Shown: positions 47,499-55,290 of the stretch, one piece after another | How the letters are laid out: every line of letters starts with the position of its first letter | Position numbering within the stretch: position 1 is the stretch's first letter | From: Candidatus Hecatella orcuttiae | GTDB lineage: Archaea > Thermoproteota > Bathyarchaeia > Hecatellales > Hecatellaceae | Direction: 5' to 3' | DNA: 64,000 nucleotides | Assembly: GCA_002011035.2 (NCBI GenBank) | Contig: MTLY02000003.1 | Coordinates: 1 to 64,000 of the forward strand | The notes under the pieces: generated by a model | Told to the model about the DNA's origin: nothing | The model's input: only the letters and a program-made list of their open reading frames with translations | Database searches by the model: none | Translations under genes and position numbers: made by a program

Positions 47499-47957
47499 AT
47501 GAAGGGAGCCTACGTTCTCCTCCTCTCCGCCGAGGAAAACGCGAAGGTTAAGGTTGGAAGCCTAGGAGAAATAAAGCTGGCAAAAGGACACTACGCCTAC
47601 GTGGGCTCCGCCCTTGGAAGAGGACTGAACCTAGAGAAACGGGTGCAGAGACATAAAAGATTAGCCGAAACGAAAGCCGGCTGTTTAAGATGGCACATCG
47701 ACTACCTTCTGGCCTCGCCCAGCTTCCGTTGGAGGGAAGCCATCCTCATCGAGTCATCGGAACCCTTGGAATGCGCTGTTTCCCGAAGGCTTGAAGCCTT
47801 GGCAGAGGCGGTTATACCGAAATTCGGCTCTTCCGACTGCAAGAACGCTTGCAGAGGCCATCTTCACTATCTTGGAACCCGGCCTCTTCGAGAAATCAGA
47901 GACATTTTAGAAAACCTAAGATTGAACCTTCGTCATGCTGCTGTGAAACATCCTTAG
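47499..47957 (+). CDS. DUF123 GIY-YIG-like domain protein
   Basis: 152 residues from ATG 47499; the track start is 11 codons earlier and adds no family residues. GAYVLLLSAEENAKVKVG, KGHYAYVGSALG and RWHIDYLL match DUF123, a GIY-YIG-related domain often found alone or fused to endonuclease III. DNA-repair nuclease function is possible but unproven. EndoQ lies divergently next door. Confidence 0.85.
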   Translation: MKGAYVLLLSAEENAKVKVGSLGEIKLAKGHYAYVGSALGRGLNLEKRVQRHKRLAETKAGCLRWHIDYLLASPSFRWREAILIESSEPLECAVSRRLEALAEAVIPKFGSSDCKNACRGHLHYLGTRPLREIRDILENLRLNLRHAAVKHP

Positions 47958-47993
47958 CCGGCCGGACCCGGTTGGGGGTGTCTTCGGGTTTCC

Positions 47994-48299
47994 CTAGATG
48001 GTTTCTGTGAAGACTGTTACGCCTTCGATGTATTTCGCCCACTGCCTCAGAAGCTTCAAAGCCTCTGGGGTGGACAGGTCTTTTTTATACTCTTCCACGT
48101 TTTTGATGTCGATGCATTCGATGTAGTTGTAGGGAAGAGGCTTCCCTTCCAAGGTTTCCTTGAGCTTGTAGACGCGGTAGGAGGTTATGGATTTAAAGAA
48201 TTTCTCGGTGGTCGGGTAATCAAATTCATGAACCCACTTCTCGTATTCCTCCGCTTTGGCTTCAGGGCGAAGTTTCGATAACACGAAAACCCTAGGCAT
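47994..48299 (-). CDS. RedY/HapK-like dimeric alpha-beta barrel protein
   Basis: 101 residues from ATG 48299, with ggaggtgg just upstream; the longer track ORF adds an N-terminus without family character. MPRVFVLSKLRPEAKAEEYEKWVHEFDYP and the PYNYIECIDIKNVEEYKKDL region resemble RedY/HapK proteins, small ferredoxin-fold barrels. Role in archaea unknown. Family call is tentative. Confidence 0.7.
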   Translation of the reverse strand: MPRVFVLSKLRPEAKAEEYEKWVHEFDYPTTEKFFKSITSYRVYKLKETLEGKPLPYNYIECIDIKNVEEYKKDLSTPEALKLLRQWAKYIEGVTVFTETI

Positions 48300-48434
48300 T
48301 CTTCCACCTCCAATTGTAGATAGAGAAGGGGGGAGTGCGGATAAAAAACTATCCGGGAAGGGCAACTGGGCGGCAAAACCTAATAACCGCATAAATAGTT
48401 ACTTCAAGATGGCTGAACCTAGGATGTGTTGCCC

Positions 48435-48596
48435 ATGTGGAATAAGTGCCCGAAATGCGGTGGAAGGATGGTATGCGAAGAAGTTTCCATTCTAGGAAAA
48501 CATGGAACCTTAGGGCGGAAAAGCTACCTTTTTAACGCCTACATCTGTAGCTCATGCCGCTACACGGAGTTTTTCCTTCAGCCTCCGAAAAGTTAG
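48435..48596 (+). CDS. Small zinc-ribbon protein
   Basis: 53 residues, too short for the ORF track: MWNKCPKCGGRMVCEEVSIL ... ICSSCRYTEFFLQPPKS. Two CxxC knuckles (CPKC and CSSC), plus a Cys near residue 14, form a zinc ribbon. The ATG 48435 frame ends in TAG 48594-48596, 33 bases before the next gene on the same strand. Likely a nucleic-acid or protein-binding module; function unknown. Confidence 0.7.
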   Translation: MWNKCPKCGGRMVCEEVSILGKHGTLGRKSYLFNAYICSSCRYTEFFLQPPKS

Positions 48597-48629
48597 ACTC
48601 AAAAAGACCGCCTCGGAGGATAGGGGACG

Positions 48630-49208
48630 GTGAAATTGTCGGTTGATAAAAGAATCCTCTACTTTAAGGTTCCGGGGGAGCAGTGCACTCAAGAAACTTT
48701 TCAACGGGCCAAAGAACGGGCTGAGGAGCTGGGAATAAAGGATTTGGTCGTCGCCTCCACCACCGGTGAAACTGGAATAAAAGCCTGCGAGTATTTCAGA
48801 GGATACAACCTCACCGTTGTCTCCCATTACACCGGTTTCAAGGAGCCCGGCGTCCAGCAGATGAGCCTTGAAAACCGCGAAAAAATCCGAAAACTGGGAG
48901 GTAGACTTCTCACCTGCACCCACGCTTTCCAAGGTGTGGAACGGGGGATAAGGGAAAAGTTCGCCACCGCCTACCCTGTCGAAATAATGGCTCAAACCCT
49001 AAGGCTTTTCGGAGAAGGCGTGAAGGTTGCAGTGGAGATATCCCTCATGGCAGCGGACGCAGGGCTTATTCCTCATGACAGGGAAATCATCGCCATAGCC
49101 GGAACGAATAGAGGAGCCGACACAGCCCTAGTCCTTCAGCCTGCCAACACGACTAGAGTTTTCAGCCTAAAGGTAAAAGAAATAATAGCAAAGCCCCGGC
49201 TGAACTGA
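48630..49208 (+). CDS. Pyruvate-kinase C-terminal-domain-like protein (intact copy)
   Basis: 192 residues from GTG 48630, with ggaggatagg upstream. It resembles the stand-alone C-terminal (alpha/beta) domain of pyruvate kinase found in many archaea: KDLVVASTTGETGIKACEYF, and EISLMAADAGLIPHDREIIAIAGTNRGADTALVL. No catalytic barrel, so it is not a pyruvate kinase itself; role unknown. The paralog at 28.5-29.1 kb carries an in-frame TAG. Confidence 0.85.
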   Translation: MKLSVDKRILYFKVPGEQCTQETFQRAKERAEELGIKDLVVASTTGETGIKACEYFRGYNLTVVSHYTGFKEPGVQQMSLENREKIRKLGGRLLTCTHAFQGVERGIREKFATAYPVEIMAQTLRLFGEGVKVAVEISLMAADAGLIPHDREIIAIAGTNRGADTALVLQPANTTRVFSLKVKEIIAKPRLN

Positions 49209-49260
49209 AACGGAGAATTCTCATCCGAGATTTGGAAAATAATAATTCAGAGGTCAGCCT

Positions 49261-49563
49261 TCAGCCGGAGGGCGCAGGTTTTTCCAAGGTGATTTCCATG
49301 GTGCTGACGTTGGATTTTCTGTCTTCCCTCTCCACGGTTTCCGTTCCTATGGTGATGTTTTTGATGACCAAGTCCTTCACGAAGGCTCTCCTCAACAGTT
49401 CCACCGTGTCCACAGCTTTGCTGATGGCGGTGCCTCGGGCTTTTACGACGATTCCGTTGTAGCCTTGGTTGAAGAAGGTCACGCAGGCTACCACGTAGTT
49501 CATGACGGGTTTTCTACCAACCAACACCACATTCCGTTGGGCCTCGGGTTTTTCTTCTGCCAT
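49261..49563 (-). CDS. albA: Alba DNA/RNA-binding chromatin protein
   Basis: 100 residues from ATG 49563, the start best spaced from agaggag. The family core VVLVGRKPVMNYVVACVTFFNQGYNGIVVKARGTAISKAVDTVELLRR includes the basic loop that inserts into the minor groove. Abundant archaeal nucleoid protein that also binds RNA. Monocistronic, with a promoter in the following 430-bp spacer. Confidence 0.95.
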   Translation of the reverse strand: MAEEKPEAQRNVVLVGRKPVMNYVVACVTFFNQGYNGIVVKARGTAISKAVDTVELLRRAFVKDLVIKNITIGTETVEREDRKSNVSTMEITLEKPAPSG

Positions 49564-49572
49564 TCGCATCAA

Positions 49573-50000
49573 CTCCTCTTGGCTACCGTTGCGGTGTTTA
49601 AAATATCATCCGATGGGGTTGAAAAATATTTTGGTCTCCTCCCTTTTAGCTGCAGGCATCCACCGGGAGGGTCCTAGAGTCGATCGGGGCATCCATAAGC
49701 ATAAAACTGTTAACCATCCAGTTAACAACCACTTCAACAGCCCCAAAGTTTAAATAAAATTCGTAAAAAGTCTCCCTGCACCTTAAGGCAGCGAATGTGC
49801 ATGTTCCCTCCGCCGATGGGGGCAACATCTAATAGGAGCCTTGCCGAATTTTATGGTTGGACAAGGCCAAGTCAAGCCTAACGTTTCCAAAGGCCGGCGG
49901 AAGAGATGACACCAACCTCCTCCGATGCGGTGTCCGGACTTTTCCAGCTCTGGGGCTTTAACTTCAGGTTTAGCGAAGCCTCCAGAGGAGGCGGTGAGCG
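49573..50000. other. Intergenic stretch between alba and the Lsm gene
   Basis: About 430 bp. It should hold the minus-strand alba promoter (AT-rich near 49580-49640 and aaagtttaaataaaattcg near 49745-49765) and the Lsm promoter. A ribosome site gaggagg (49985-49991) precedes the Lsm TTG. I see no tRNA, convincing C/D sRNA, or coding frame with protein character. Confidence 0.5.
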
Positions 50001-50291
50001 TTGAGCGAGCCTGCCGTGAGCCCCACGGTCTTCCACTTTCTGGAGAAGCATGTGGGGAAACGGGTGGTCATCATTTTGGACAGGGACTTCGGCTACGAGG
50101 GAAAGATTGAAGCTGTCTCCCACATACCCCCCGGCATCTGGCTGGCTGAAGCTGAAGCTGTGGTTTTGCGGTCTACCATGGTCAACCCCATTCCCAGAGT
50201 TGTGAGCAGGGAGAAGAAAAGCGAACTTTTCATCCATCTGAATTCAGTGCAGAGGGTCGAAGTGCTCAGCACCGGTAAAAGCCGCGATTAG
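50001..50291 (+). CDS. Lsm/Sm-like RNA-binding protein
   Basis: 96 residues. HVGKRVVIILDRDFGYEGKIEAVSHIPPGIWLAEAEAVVL matches the Sm1 motif and strands of the Sm fold; the Sm2 end is less typical, so it is a divergent archaeal Lsm. Likely a ring-forming RNA chaperone. Start TTG 50001 with gaggagg nine bases upstream. Ends 4 bp inside the convergent Sec61-beta gene. Confidence 0.75.
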   Translation: MSEPAVSPTVFHFLEKHVGKRVVIILDRDFGYEGKIEAVSHIPPGIWLAEAEAVVLRSTMVNPIPRVVSREKKSELFIHLNSVQRVEVLSTGKSRD

Positions 50292-50464
50292 AGCGACAGA
50301 AAGAAAGGAGCTAAGCTGATGATCAGGATCACGACTACAACAGCCACGATGACGGCCTGCGGTTTTATCTTAACGCCGAAGGACTCCTCTTCATAGAAAC
50401 GGAGAAGACCGGCCATCGTGCTAGGCATAGGCGCCTCTTCTCTTCTTCTCTTCATCCGGCTCAT
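50288..50464 (-). CDS. secG: Preprotein translocase subunit Sec61-beta
   Basis: 58 residues, missed by the ORF track. MSRMKRRREEAPMPSTMAGL is the basic N-terminus, RFYEEESFGVKIKP the conserved cytoplasmic block, and AVIVAVVVVILIISLAPF the single tail-anchor helix. It is the small subunit of SecYE-beta. The stop overlaps the convergent Lsm stop. Confidence 0.93.
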   Translation of the reverse strand: MSRMKRRREEAPMPSTMAGLLRFYEEESFGVKIKPQAVIVAVVVVILIISLAPFFLSL

Positions 50465-50639
50465 GGTGATCCTACCGACGGAGCAGCCTAAATCCTATTG
50501 GGACACTGGAGTCTATTAACTTTTCCCGTCAGCCTTAAGCGTTAACGATATTAGTTTCTTTAAAAGTTATTTTAAAAAATTTGGGGCGGCGGGGGTACTG
50601 CGGTCTTCAAGGCTTAAGATTTTTTGGGATGAAGGCATC

Positions 50640-51605
50640 GTGGTTAAGGTCGGTGATTCATCCCTGTGCTTCGACCCTCAAACATCCAAGCCCTCCTATC
50701 CGCATGTTTTCATCTCCCATGCCCACGGCGACCATACTGACGGCTTCAAGTCTCCTCGGCCAACCAAGTACTCAACCCACGCCACTGTCTCCATCTACGA
50801 AACTGTTTTCGGGAGAAAGGTGGAAAAAATCAAAAAGCTAAACTACGGGGACAAGTTCAAGGTCGACGGATTCGAGATCCAGCTTTTCGATTCAGGGCAT
50901 ATCTTAGGCTCCGCAGCCTTCAGCGTTCACACAGGAGAAGGTTTAGTGGTCTACACCGGTGACCTTAACTGCGTTGACACCCTCGTCTCCAAGGCTGCGC
51001 AGCTCGTCTCCTGCGACATCCTCATCATAGAATCCACCTACGGGAGAGCTGAATTCTCCTTTCCCTCCCGAGATTTCCTTTACCGGAAAATGGTTCAGTG
51101 GGTTGTGGAAAAAGTGAATGAGGGGCGAATTCCCGTGTTCTATGTTTATCCCATCGGAAAAGCCCAAGAAGTCATTCGGCTGCTTAACCGGTTTACGGAA
51201 ATCAAAGTTAAGGTTCACCCCCAAATTGCCAAGGTCAACGAAGCCTACACTCGCCTCAACGTTAAACTTGAAGCGTCCCCCTGGGATGGAGTAGGAGAAA
51301 AATGCGTTGCAGTGTATCCAGTGCGTAGGCTTCGGAACGAGTTTGATGGGAGAAACCAAGTCGCGGCTCTAGCCACAGGCTGGGCTTTAAAGTTTACATC
51401 TCTCAGGGAGGGCGTCTTCCCCCTCAGCAGTCATGCTGACTTCCCTCAACTTCTCAACTATGTCAAGGAAGCTAAGCCTAAACTGGTCTACACATGCTTC
51501 GGCTCCAACGTAGAACTGGCTGAAAGCATCAGGCGGAAGCTTGGCATCCCCGCTCAGCCGCTTCCCGCATCAGCGGGCAGCAAGTCCATGCCATCCTATT
51601 TTTAG
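50640..51605 (+). CDS. MBL-fold (COG1236-like) RNA-processing nuclease
   Basis: 321 residues. HAHGDHTDG carries the zinc-binding HxHxDH; further ligands are in DSGHILGSA, YTGDLN and near SSHADF. It resembles the beta-CASP/Ysh1-like exonuclease group (COG1236), but without an inserted beta-CASP domain of full size. RNA processing is the likely role. The start at GTG 50640 is uncertain: the frame is open upstream with no better start. Divergent from Sec61-beta. Confidence 0.82.
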   Translation: MVKVGDSSLCFDPQTSKPSYPHVFISHAHGDHTDGFKSPRPTKYSTHATVSIYETVFGRKVEKIKKLNYGDKFKVDGFEIQLFDSGHILGSAAFSVHTGEGLVVYTGDLNCVDTLVSKAAQLVSCDILIIESTYGRAEFSFPSRDFLYRKMVQWVVEKVNEGRIPVFYVYPIGKAQEVIRLLNRFTEIKVKVHPQIAKVNEAYTRLNVKLEASPWDGVGEKCVAVYPVRRLRNEFDGRNQVAALATGWALKFTSLREGVFPLSSHADFPQLLNYVKEAKPKLVYTCFGSNVELAESIRRKLGIPAQPLPASAGSKSMPSYF

Positions 51606-51621
51606 GTCTGGGGCCTCGGTG

Positions 51622-52488
51622 TTAGAGTAGCACGTCTAAGATTATGGCTAGAAACAGCAGCCCCAAGTAGGGGCTGGAATATTTGTACACGATCCAAGCA
51701 TTTTTTCCAGTGGGCTGAAGGGCGAGGAAGACGTTCAAAGTCAATATGGCAGCGCCCAGCCCGAGGGCGGAAAAGAGATAACCCCATCCTAATCCGTCTG
51801 TCATGTAGAGTAGGAAGGAAAAGGCTACCAGTAGAGTTGAGGTGAAGGCTATGCACCGGACGGCTTTCTTCTCCTCCACCAGGGTGGGAAGCATGGGAAC
51901 TTTCGCCCTCCGATAGTCTTCTTTGAACCTTATGGCTAGGCTCCAGATGTGGGTGGGGATCCACAGAACCACCACGGCTGCCAGCAGAAACGCGGAGAGA
52001 GTTAATGTGCCTGTAACCGCAGCATAGCCCACCAGCACGGGGGCTCCTCCCGAGAAGCTTCCAAACAGAATGTTGAGGGGATTCTTCCTCTTCAAAAATC
52101 TGCTGTAGACTAGAACATTATCTAAGACAGCCAGAAAAATCAGGAAAGTGCAAAGTAGATTGACCGTGGAGGATGCGGCTAAGGATAAGGAGACCAGAAA
52201 AAGGCCTGAGTATAAGGCTTTTTCAGGAGGCGCTATCCTACCAGCGGGTAAAGGCCTCTTTTTCGTTCGAAGCATCTTCGAATCTACCTCCCTGTCCAAG
52301 TAGCTGGTAAGCATGTTGGCTCCTGCCGTAGCGCATGTTCCTGAGAATATCACAGCCACAAGGAGGGGCGTAGGATTGTGAAAAACCTCCTCGCCGACAG
52401 CGAAGATCGCGCCTCCGATTCCTGTGAAGAGGAGGAGAGCGATGCTCCGAGGTTTTGCGATTTCAACATAGGCTCGAAAGACCTGCAT
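51622..52488 (-). CDS. ctaB: Protoheme IX farnesyltransferase-like (UbiA family)
   Basis: 288 residues with eight or nine membrane helices. The first prenyl-binding motif NMLTSYLDREVDSKMLRTKKRPL (near residues 58-80) and the block YSRFLKRKNPLNILFGSFSGGAPVLVGY are typical of heme O synthases. It adds a farnesyl or longer chain to heme. No terminal oxidase genes are nearby, so another UbiA-type substrate is possible. Confidence 0.85.
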   Translation of the reverse strand: MQVFRAYVEIAKPRSIALLLFTGIGGAIFAVGEEVFHNPTPLLVAVIFSGTCATAGANMLTSYLDREVDSKMLRTKKRPLPAGRIAPPEKALYSGLFLVSLSLAASSTVNLLCTFLIFLAVLDNVLVYSRFLKRKNPLNILFGSFSGGAPVLVGYAAVTGTLTLSAFLLAAVVVLWIPTHIWSLAIRFKEDYRRAKVPMLPTLVEEKKAVRCIAFTSTLLVAFSFLLYMTDGLGWGYLFSALGLGAAILTLNVFLALQPTGKNAWIVYKYSSPYLGLLFLAIILDVLL

Positions 52489-52610
52489 TCCCGCATCCTC
52501 TTCTACGGCCAGCTCTTCTCTAGAAATATGATTTCCTCTGATAACTTTATCTGCATGACCGGTTTCCCATCAACGGTGAAAAGTTCAGAGTAAACCTGCG
52601 CCGGGTGTAG

Positions 52611-52859
52611 ATGGTGGCATTGAATTTGGAAGAGTGCTTGAAAAGTCCCCTATGGCCTCTACTGGTTGAAACAGCCCACGCCATTCCAACCTATCCCTAC
52701 CACAAAAGCTACGTCAGAGACGTCCTCCTCCGGGATAACCCAACTGTCGACGCTTCAGAAGTACATCTCCGCTTGGGCATCCCCCTAGGAGAGGCTTTGG
52801 TCATTCTCAACGAGTTGAAAACTCAAAAGTCAAACAAATCAGAGGACGGAGGGGGTTGA
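52611..52859 (+). CDS. Small conserved-looking protein, unknown
   Basis: 82 residues: an N-terminal helical stretch (CLKSPLWPLLVETAHAIPTYPYHKSYVRDVLLRDNP) and a helix-turn-like segment (DASEVHLRLGIPLGEALVILNELKT) resembling a small DNA-binding or four-helix fold. The family is not recognised. Convergent with iscU; start ATG 52611. Confidence 0.6.
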   Translation: MVALNLEECLKSPLWPLLVETAHAIPTYPYHKSYVRDVLLRDNPTVDASEVHLRLGIPLGEALVILNELKTQKSNKSEDGGG

Positions 52860-52875
52860 GGTTCTCCCAGCAGCC

Positions 52876-53253
52876 TTACTTTCTGCTCTGCTGCTTTTTC
52901 TGGTAGTCAGCTATGGCTGCATGCAACCCGTCGGCGGCTAGGTTGCTGCAGTGCATCTTGATGGGGGGCAGACCGCCTAGCGCCTGAGCTACGTCCATCT
53001 TGGAGATGCGGAGGGCTTCTTCCAGAGTTTTACCCTTAGCCATCTCCGTCACCATGCTGCTGGTGGCGATGGCCGCTCCGCAGCCGAAAGTCTTGAATTT
53101 CACATCCTCCAGCCGGCCGTCTTTGACTTTGATGTAGATGGTCATCAAGTCTCCGCACACGGGGTTTCCCACCCGGCCTACTCCGTCAGCGTCGGGGATC
53201 TCCCCCATGTTCCTAGGGTTGCGGAAATGCTCCATCACCTTCTCAGAATACAT
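52876..53253 (-). CDS. iscU: Iron-sulfur cluster scaffold IscU/NifU
   Basis: 125 residues with all three scaffold cysteines: GNPVCGDLM, FGCGAAIATSSM and KMHCSNLAADGL. Assembles transient Fe-S clusters using sulfur from the cysteine desulfurase encoded just upstream. Start ATG 53253; gap to iscS is about 50 bp. Confidence 0.95.
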   Translation of the reverse strand: MYSEKVMEHFRNPRNMGEIPDADGVGRVGNPVCGDLMTIYIKVKDGRLEDVKFKTFGCGAAIATSSMVTEMAKGKTLEEALRISKMDVAQALGGLPPIKMHCSNLAADGLHAAIADYQKKQQSRK

Positions 53254-53304
53254 GTCTGCACCCCCAGCTTACCCCCGGTCTTCCGCGTTTTCAAGCCTCC
53301 AACT

Positions 53305-54498
53305 TTAAGTCAGCTGCCTCTTTATTATAGGTTCTTCCCAGAGGGGAGACATCTCCCTTAGCCTGCAGACAACCTCGCACACAGCCTCCACCGCGTAGTC
53401 TACTTCCTCCTCGGTGTTCTCTCTTCCCAGCGTCAGCCTCAACGACCCTCGAGCTTCCACATCGTTCAGCCCTAGGGCCCTCAGGATGTGGGAAGGTTCG
53501 CTTTTCTTGGAGGAGCATGCGGAGCCGGTGGAGGCGGCTATGCCCTTCTCATCTAGGCCTAGGATGAGGGCTTCCCCCTCTATTCCCGCGAAGCCAAAGT
53601 GGGCGTTGTGAGGCAGTCTCTGCGTGGGATGGCCGTTAAGCCACGATTTCGGCAAGCCTTCGAGGATGCCTCGGATCAGTCTGTCCCTCAACCCGGTGAG
53701 ATATTTTCTGTCCTTCTCCATTCTCTGGGCAGCCAGCTCAGCGGCTTTTCCCAAGCCCACGATGCCGGGGATGTTTTCTGTTCCTGAACGGAGGTTTTTT
53801 TCATGGCCTCCGCCATGGAGGAGAGGCATGGGGGCGAGGTTTCCTTGAACGTAGAGAGCTCCCACGCCTTTAGGGCCGTGGATTTTGTGGCTGGAGAGGG
53901 AGAGCATGTTCACGTTCATTCTCTTCACGTCCACCGGTATCTTCCCCACCGACTGAACAGCGTCTGTGTGGAAAAGTACACCTTTCTCCCGGGCTATCTC
54001 GCCTATTTCCTCCAGAGGCTGAACGGTGCCTATTTCGTTGTTGGCGTGCTGAATGGTTACAAGAACCGTGGCAGGGCTGATGGCCTTCTCCAACATTGCC
54101 AAATCCACGAGGCCTTCCCTGTTCACAGGGAGATATTCCACCTGAAAGCCTAAACTTTCCAGATAGCGGCAGCTCTCCAACACTGCAGGGTGCTCCACCC
54201 GGCTAGTGACCACATGGGGGCCTCCGGGTTTTTTCCCCTGCGCGAGCACTAGGCCTTTGATGGCTAGGTTGTCAGATTCTGTGCCTCCGGAGGTAAAGAC
54301 GATCTCCCTCTCCTCAGCCCCTATCAACTCGGCCACACTTCGCCGGGCGGCCTCTAGGGCTTCATGGGCCTCCCGGCCGAAGCGGTGTAGGCTGGAGGCG
54401 TTTCCAAACCGCTCAGAAAAGTAGGGCAGCATGGCTTGAACCACTTCAGGGTCTACGGGGGTGGTGGCCGCGTGGTCTAAGTAGATTCTCCTAGGCAA
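53305..54498 (-). CDS. iscS: Cysteine desulfurase IscS/NifS
   Basis: 397 residues, PLP-dependent fold type I. IYLDHAATTPVDPEVVQAM opens the protein, LSLSSHKIHGPKGVGAL carries the PLP Lys (near 205), and AASTGSACSSKKSEPSHIL carries the active Cys loop (near 325). Supplies sulfur to IscU, next gene on the same strand. Confidence 0.96.
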   Translation of the reverse strand: MPRRIYLDHAATTPVDPEVVQAMLPYFSERFGNASSLHRFGREAHEALEAARRSVAELIGAEEREIVFTSGGTESDNLAIKGLVLAQGKKPGGPHVVTSRVEHPAVLESCRYLESLGFQVEYLPVNREGLVDLAMLEKAISPATVLVTIQHANNEIGTVQPLEEIGEIAREKGVLFHTDAVQSVGKIPVDVKRMNVNMLSLSSHKIHGPKGVGALYVQGNLAPMPLLHGGGHEKNLRSGTENIPGIVGLGKAAELAAQRMEKDRKYLTGLRDRLIRGILEGLPKSWLNGHPTQRLPHNAHFGFAGIEGEALILGLDEKGIAASTGSACSSKKSEPSHILRALGLNDVEARGSLRLTLGRENTEEEVDYAVEAVCEVVCRLREMSPLWEEPIIKRQLT

Positions 54499-54574
54499 AG
54501 CTTCTTAAACCCCCAAAAAACCTGCGGGTAGATTGGATGGTTTTCTTCTCCAACCTACCCTAACTATAACGCGG

Positions 54575-55228
54575 TTATAAGTCTATCGACCTACCGACCG
54601 CCGGAGAGGAGTCTGCTTTTAACTGTTGAAAGAGTTTCCTGCGATACTCCGCCTCCAAGTAGCCGGCTTTGTAAAGGTGGTTGAAAAGCTCGCTGACCTT
54701 GAGGAAGGAATGCAGCTTAATTCCCTTGGAGGCAAGGTTTCTTGCTCCCCCCTCCTCCCTGTCTATAAGAACGAGGGCGTAGGGGGTTTTCCCTCCCACC
54801 TCCCACACGGCCTCCGCGGCCTCCAAAACCGACTTACCGGTGGTGATGAGATCGTCCACGAGGAGCACCGAATCCCCCGGCTTCACCGAACCTTCCACCC
54901 GTTTCCCCCGACCCCAAGCCTTCGCCTCTTTCCTCACGTAGATCAGAGGCTTCCGAAGGTTGAAGGCTAAAACTGAGGCGAAAGTCATACCGGCGGTGGG
55001 GATACCTGCCACCGAGTTAAAATTTTTTAAGCCGATTTTTTTAGCCTCCTCACCGTAGAGACGGGCAATCTTCCGGAAAGCCTGAGGGTGGCTGGGCACA
55101 ATCCTCAAGTCGATGTAGTAGAAGCTTTCCCTGCCGCTGGTCAGCTTGAAGGAGCCGAATTTCACGGCTTCTACTTCAGCTAGGAGGAGGGAGATTTCCC
55201 GTTTGAGAGAACGGAGCTTCCCTTTCAT
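54575..55228 (-). CDS. pyrE: Orotate phosphoribosyltransferase
   Basis: 217 residues from ATG 55228. This start is chosen because a TATA-like tctttatag (55263-55271) is too close to the track start at 55261. KFGSFKLTSGRESFYYIDLRIVPSHP and the PRPP loop SVLLVDDLITTGKSVLEA (near 120-135) are diagnostic. Makes OMP in pyrimidine synthesis. Divergent from a LarA-family gene. Confidence 0.93.
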   Translation of the reverse strand: MKGKLRSLKREISLLLAEVEAVKFGSFKLTSGRESFYYIDLRIVPSHPQAFRKIARLYGEEAKKIGLKNFNSVAGIPTAGMTFASVLAFNLRKPLIYVRKEAKAWGRGKRVEGSVKPGDSVLLVDDLITTGKSVLEAAEAVWEVGGKTPYALVLIDREEGGARNLASKGIKLHSFLKVSELFNHLYKAGYLEAEYRRKLFQQLKADSSPAVGRSIDL

Positions 55229-55290
55229 GTTGAACCGCTCGAAATAAAAATAAACTCCCACCCTATAAAGATAAGACCGAGGTAGGCTGG

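Noticed and set aside
49878-50000. Second C/D sRNA near gagatgac
   Set aside because: The box C has a mismatch and no D or D' ctga lies at proper spacing.
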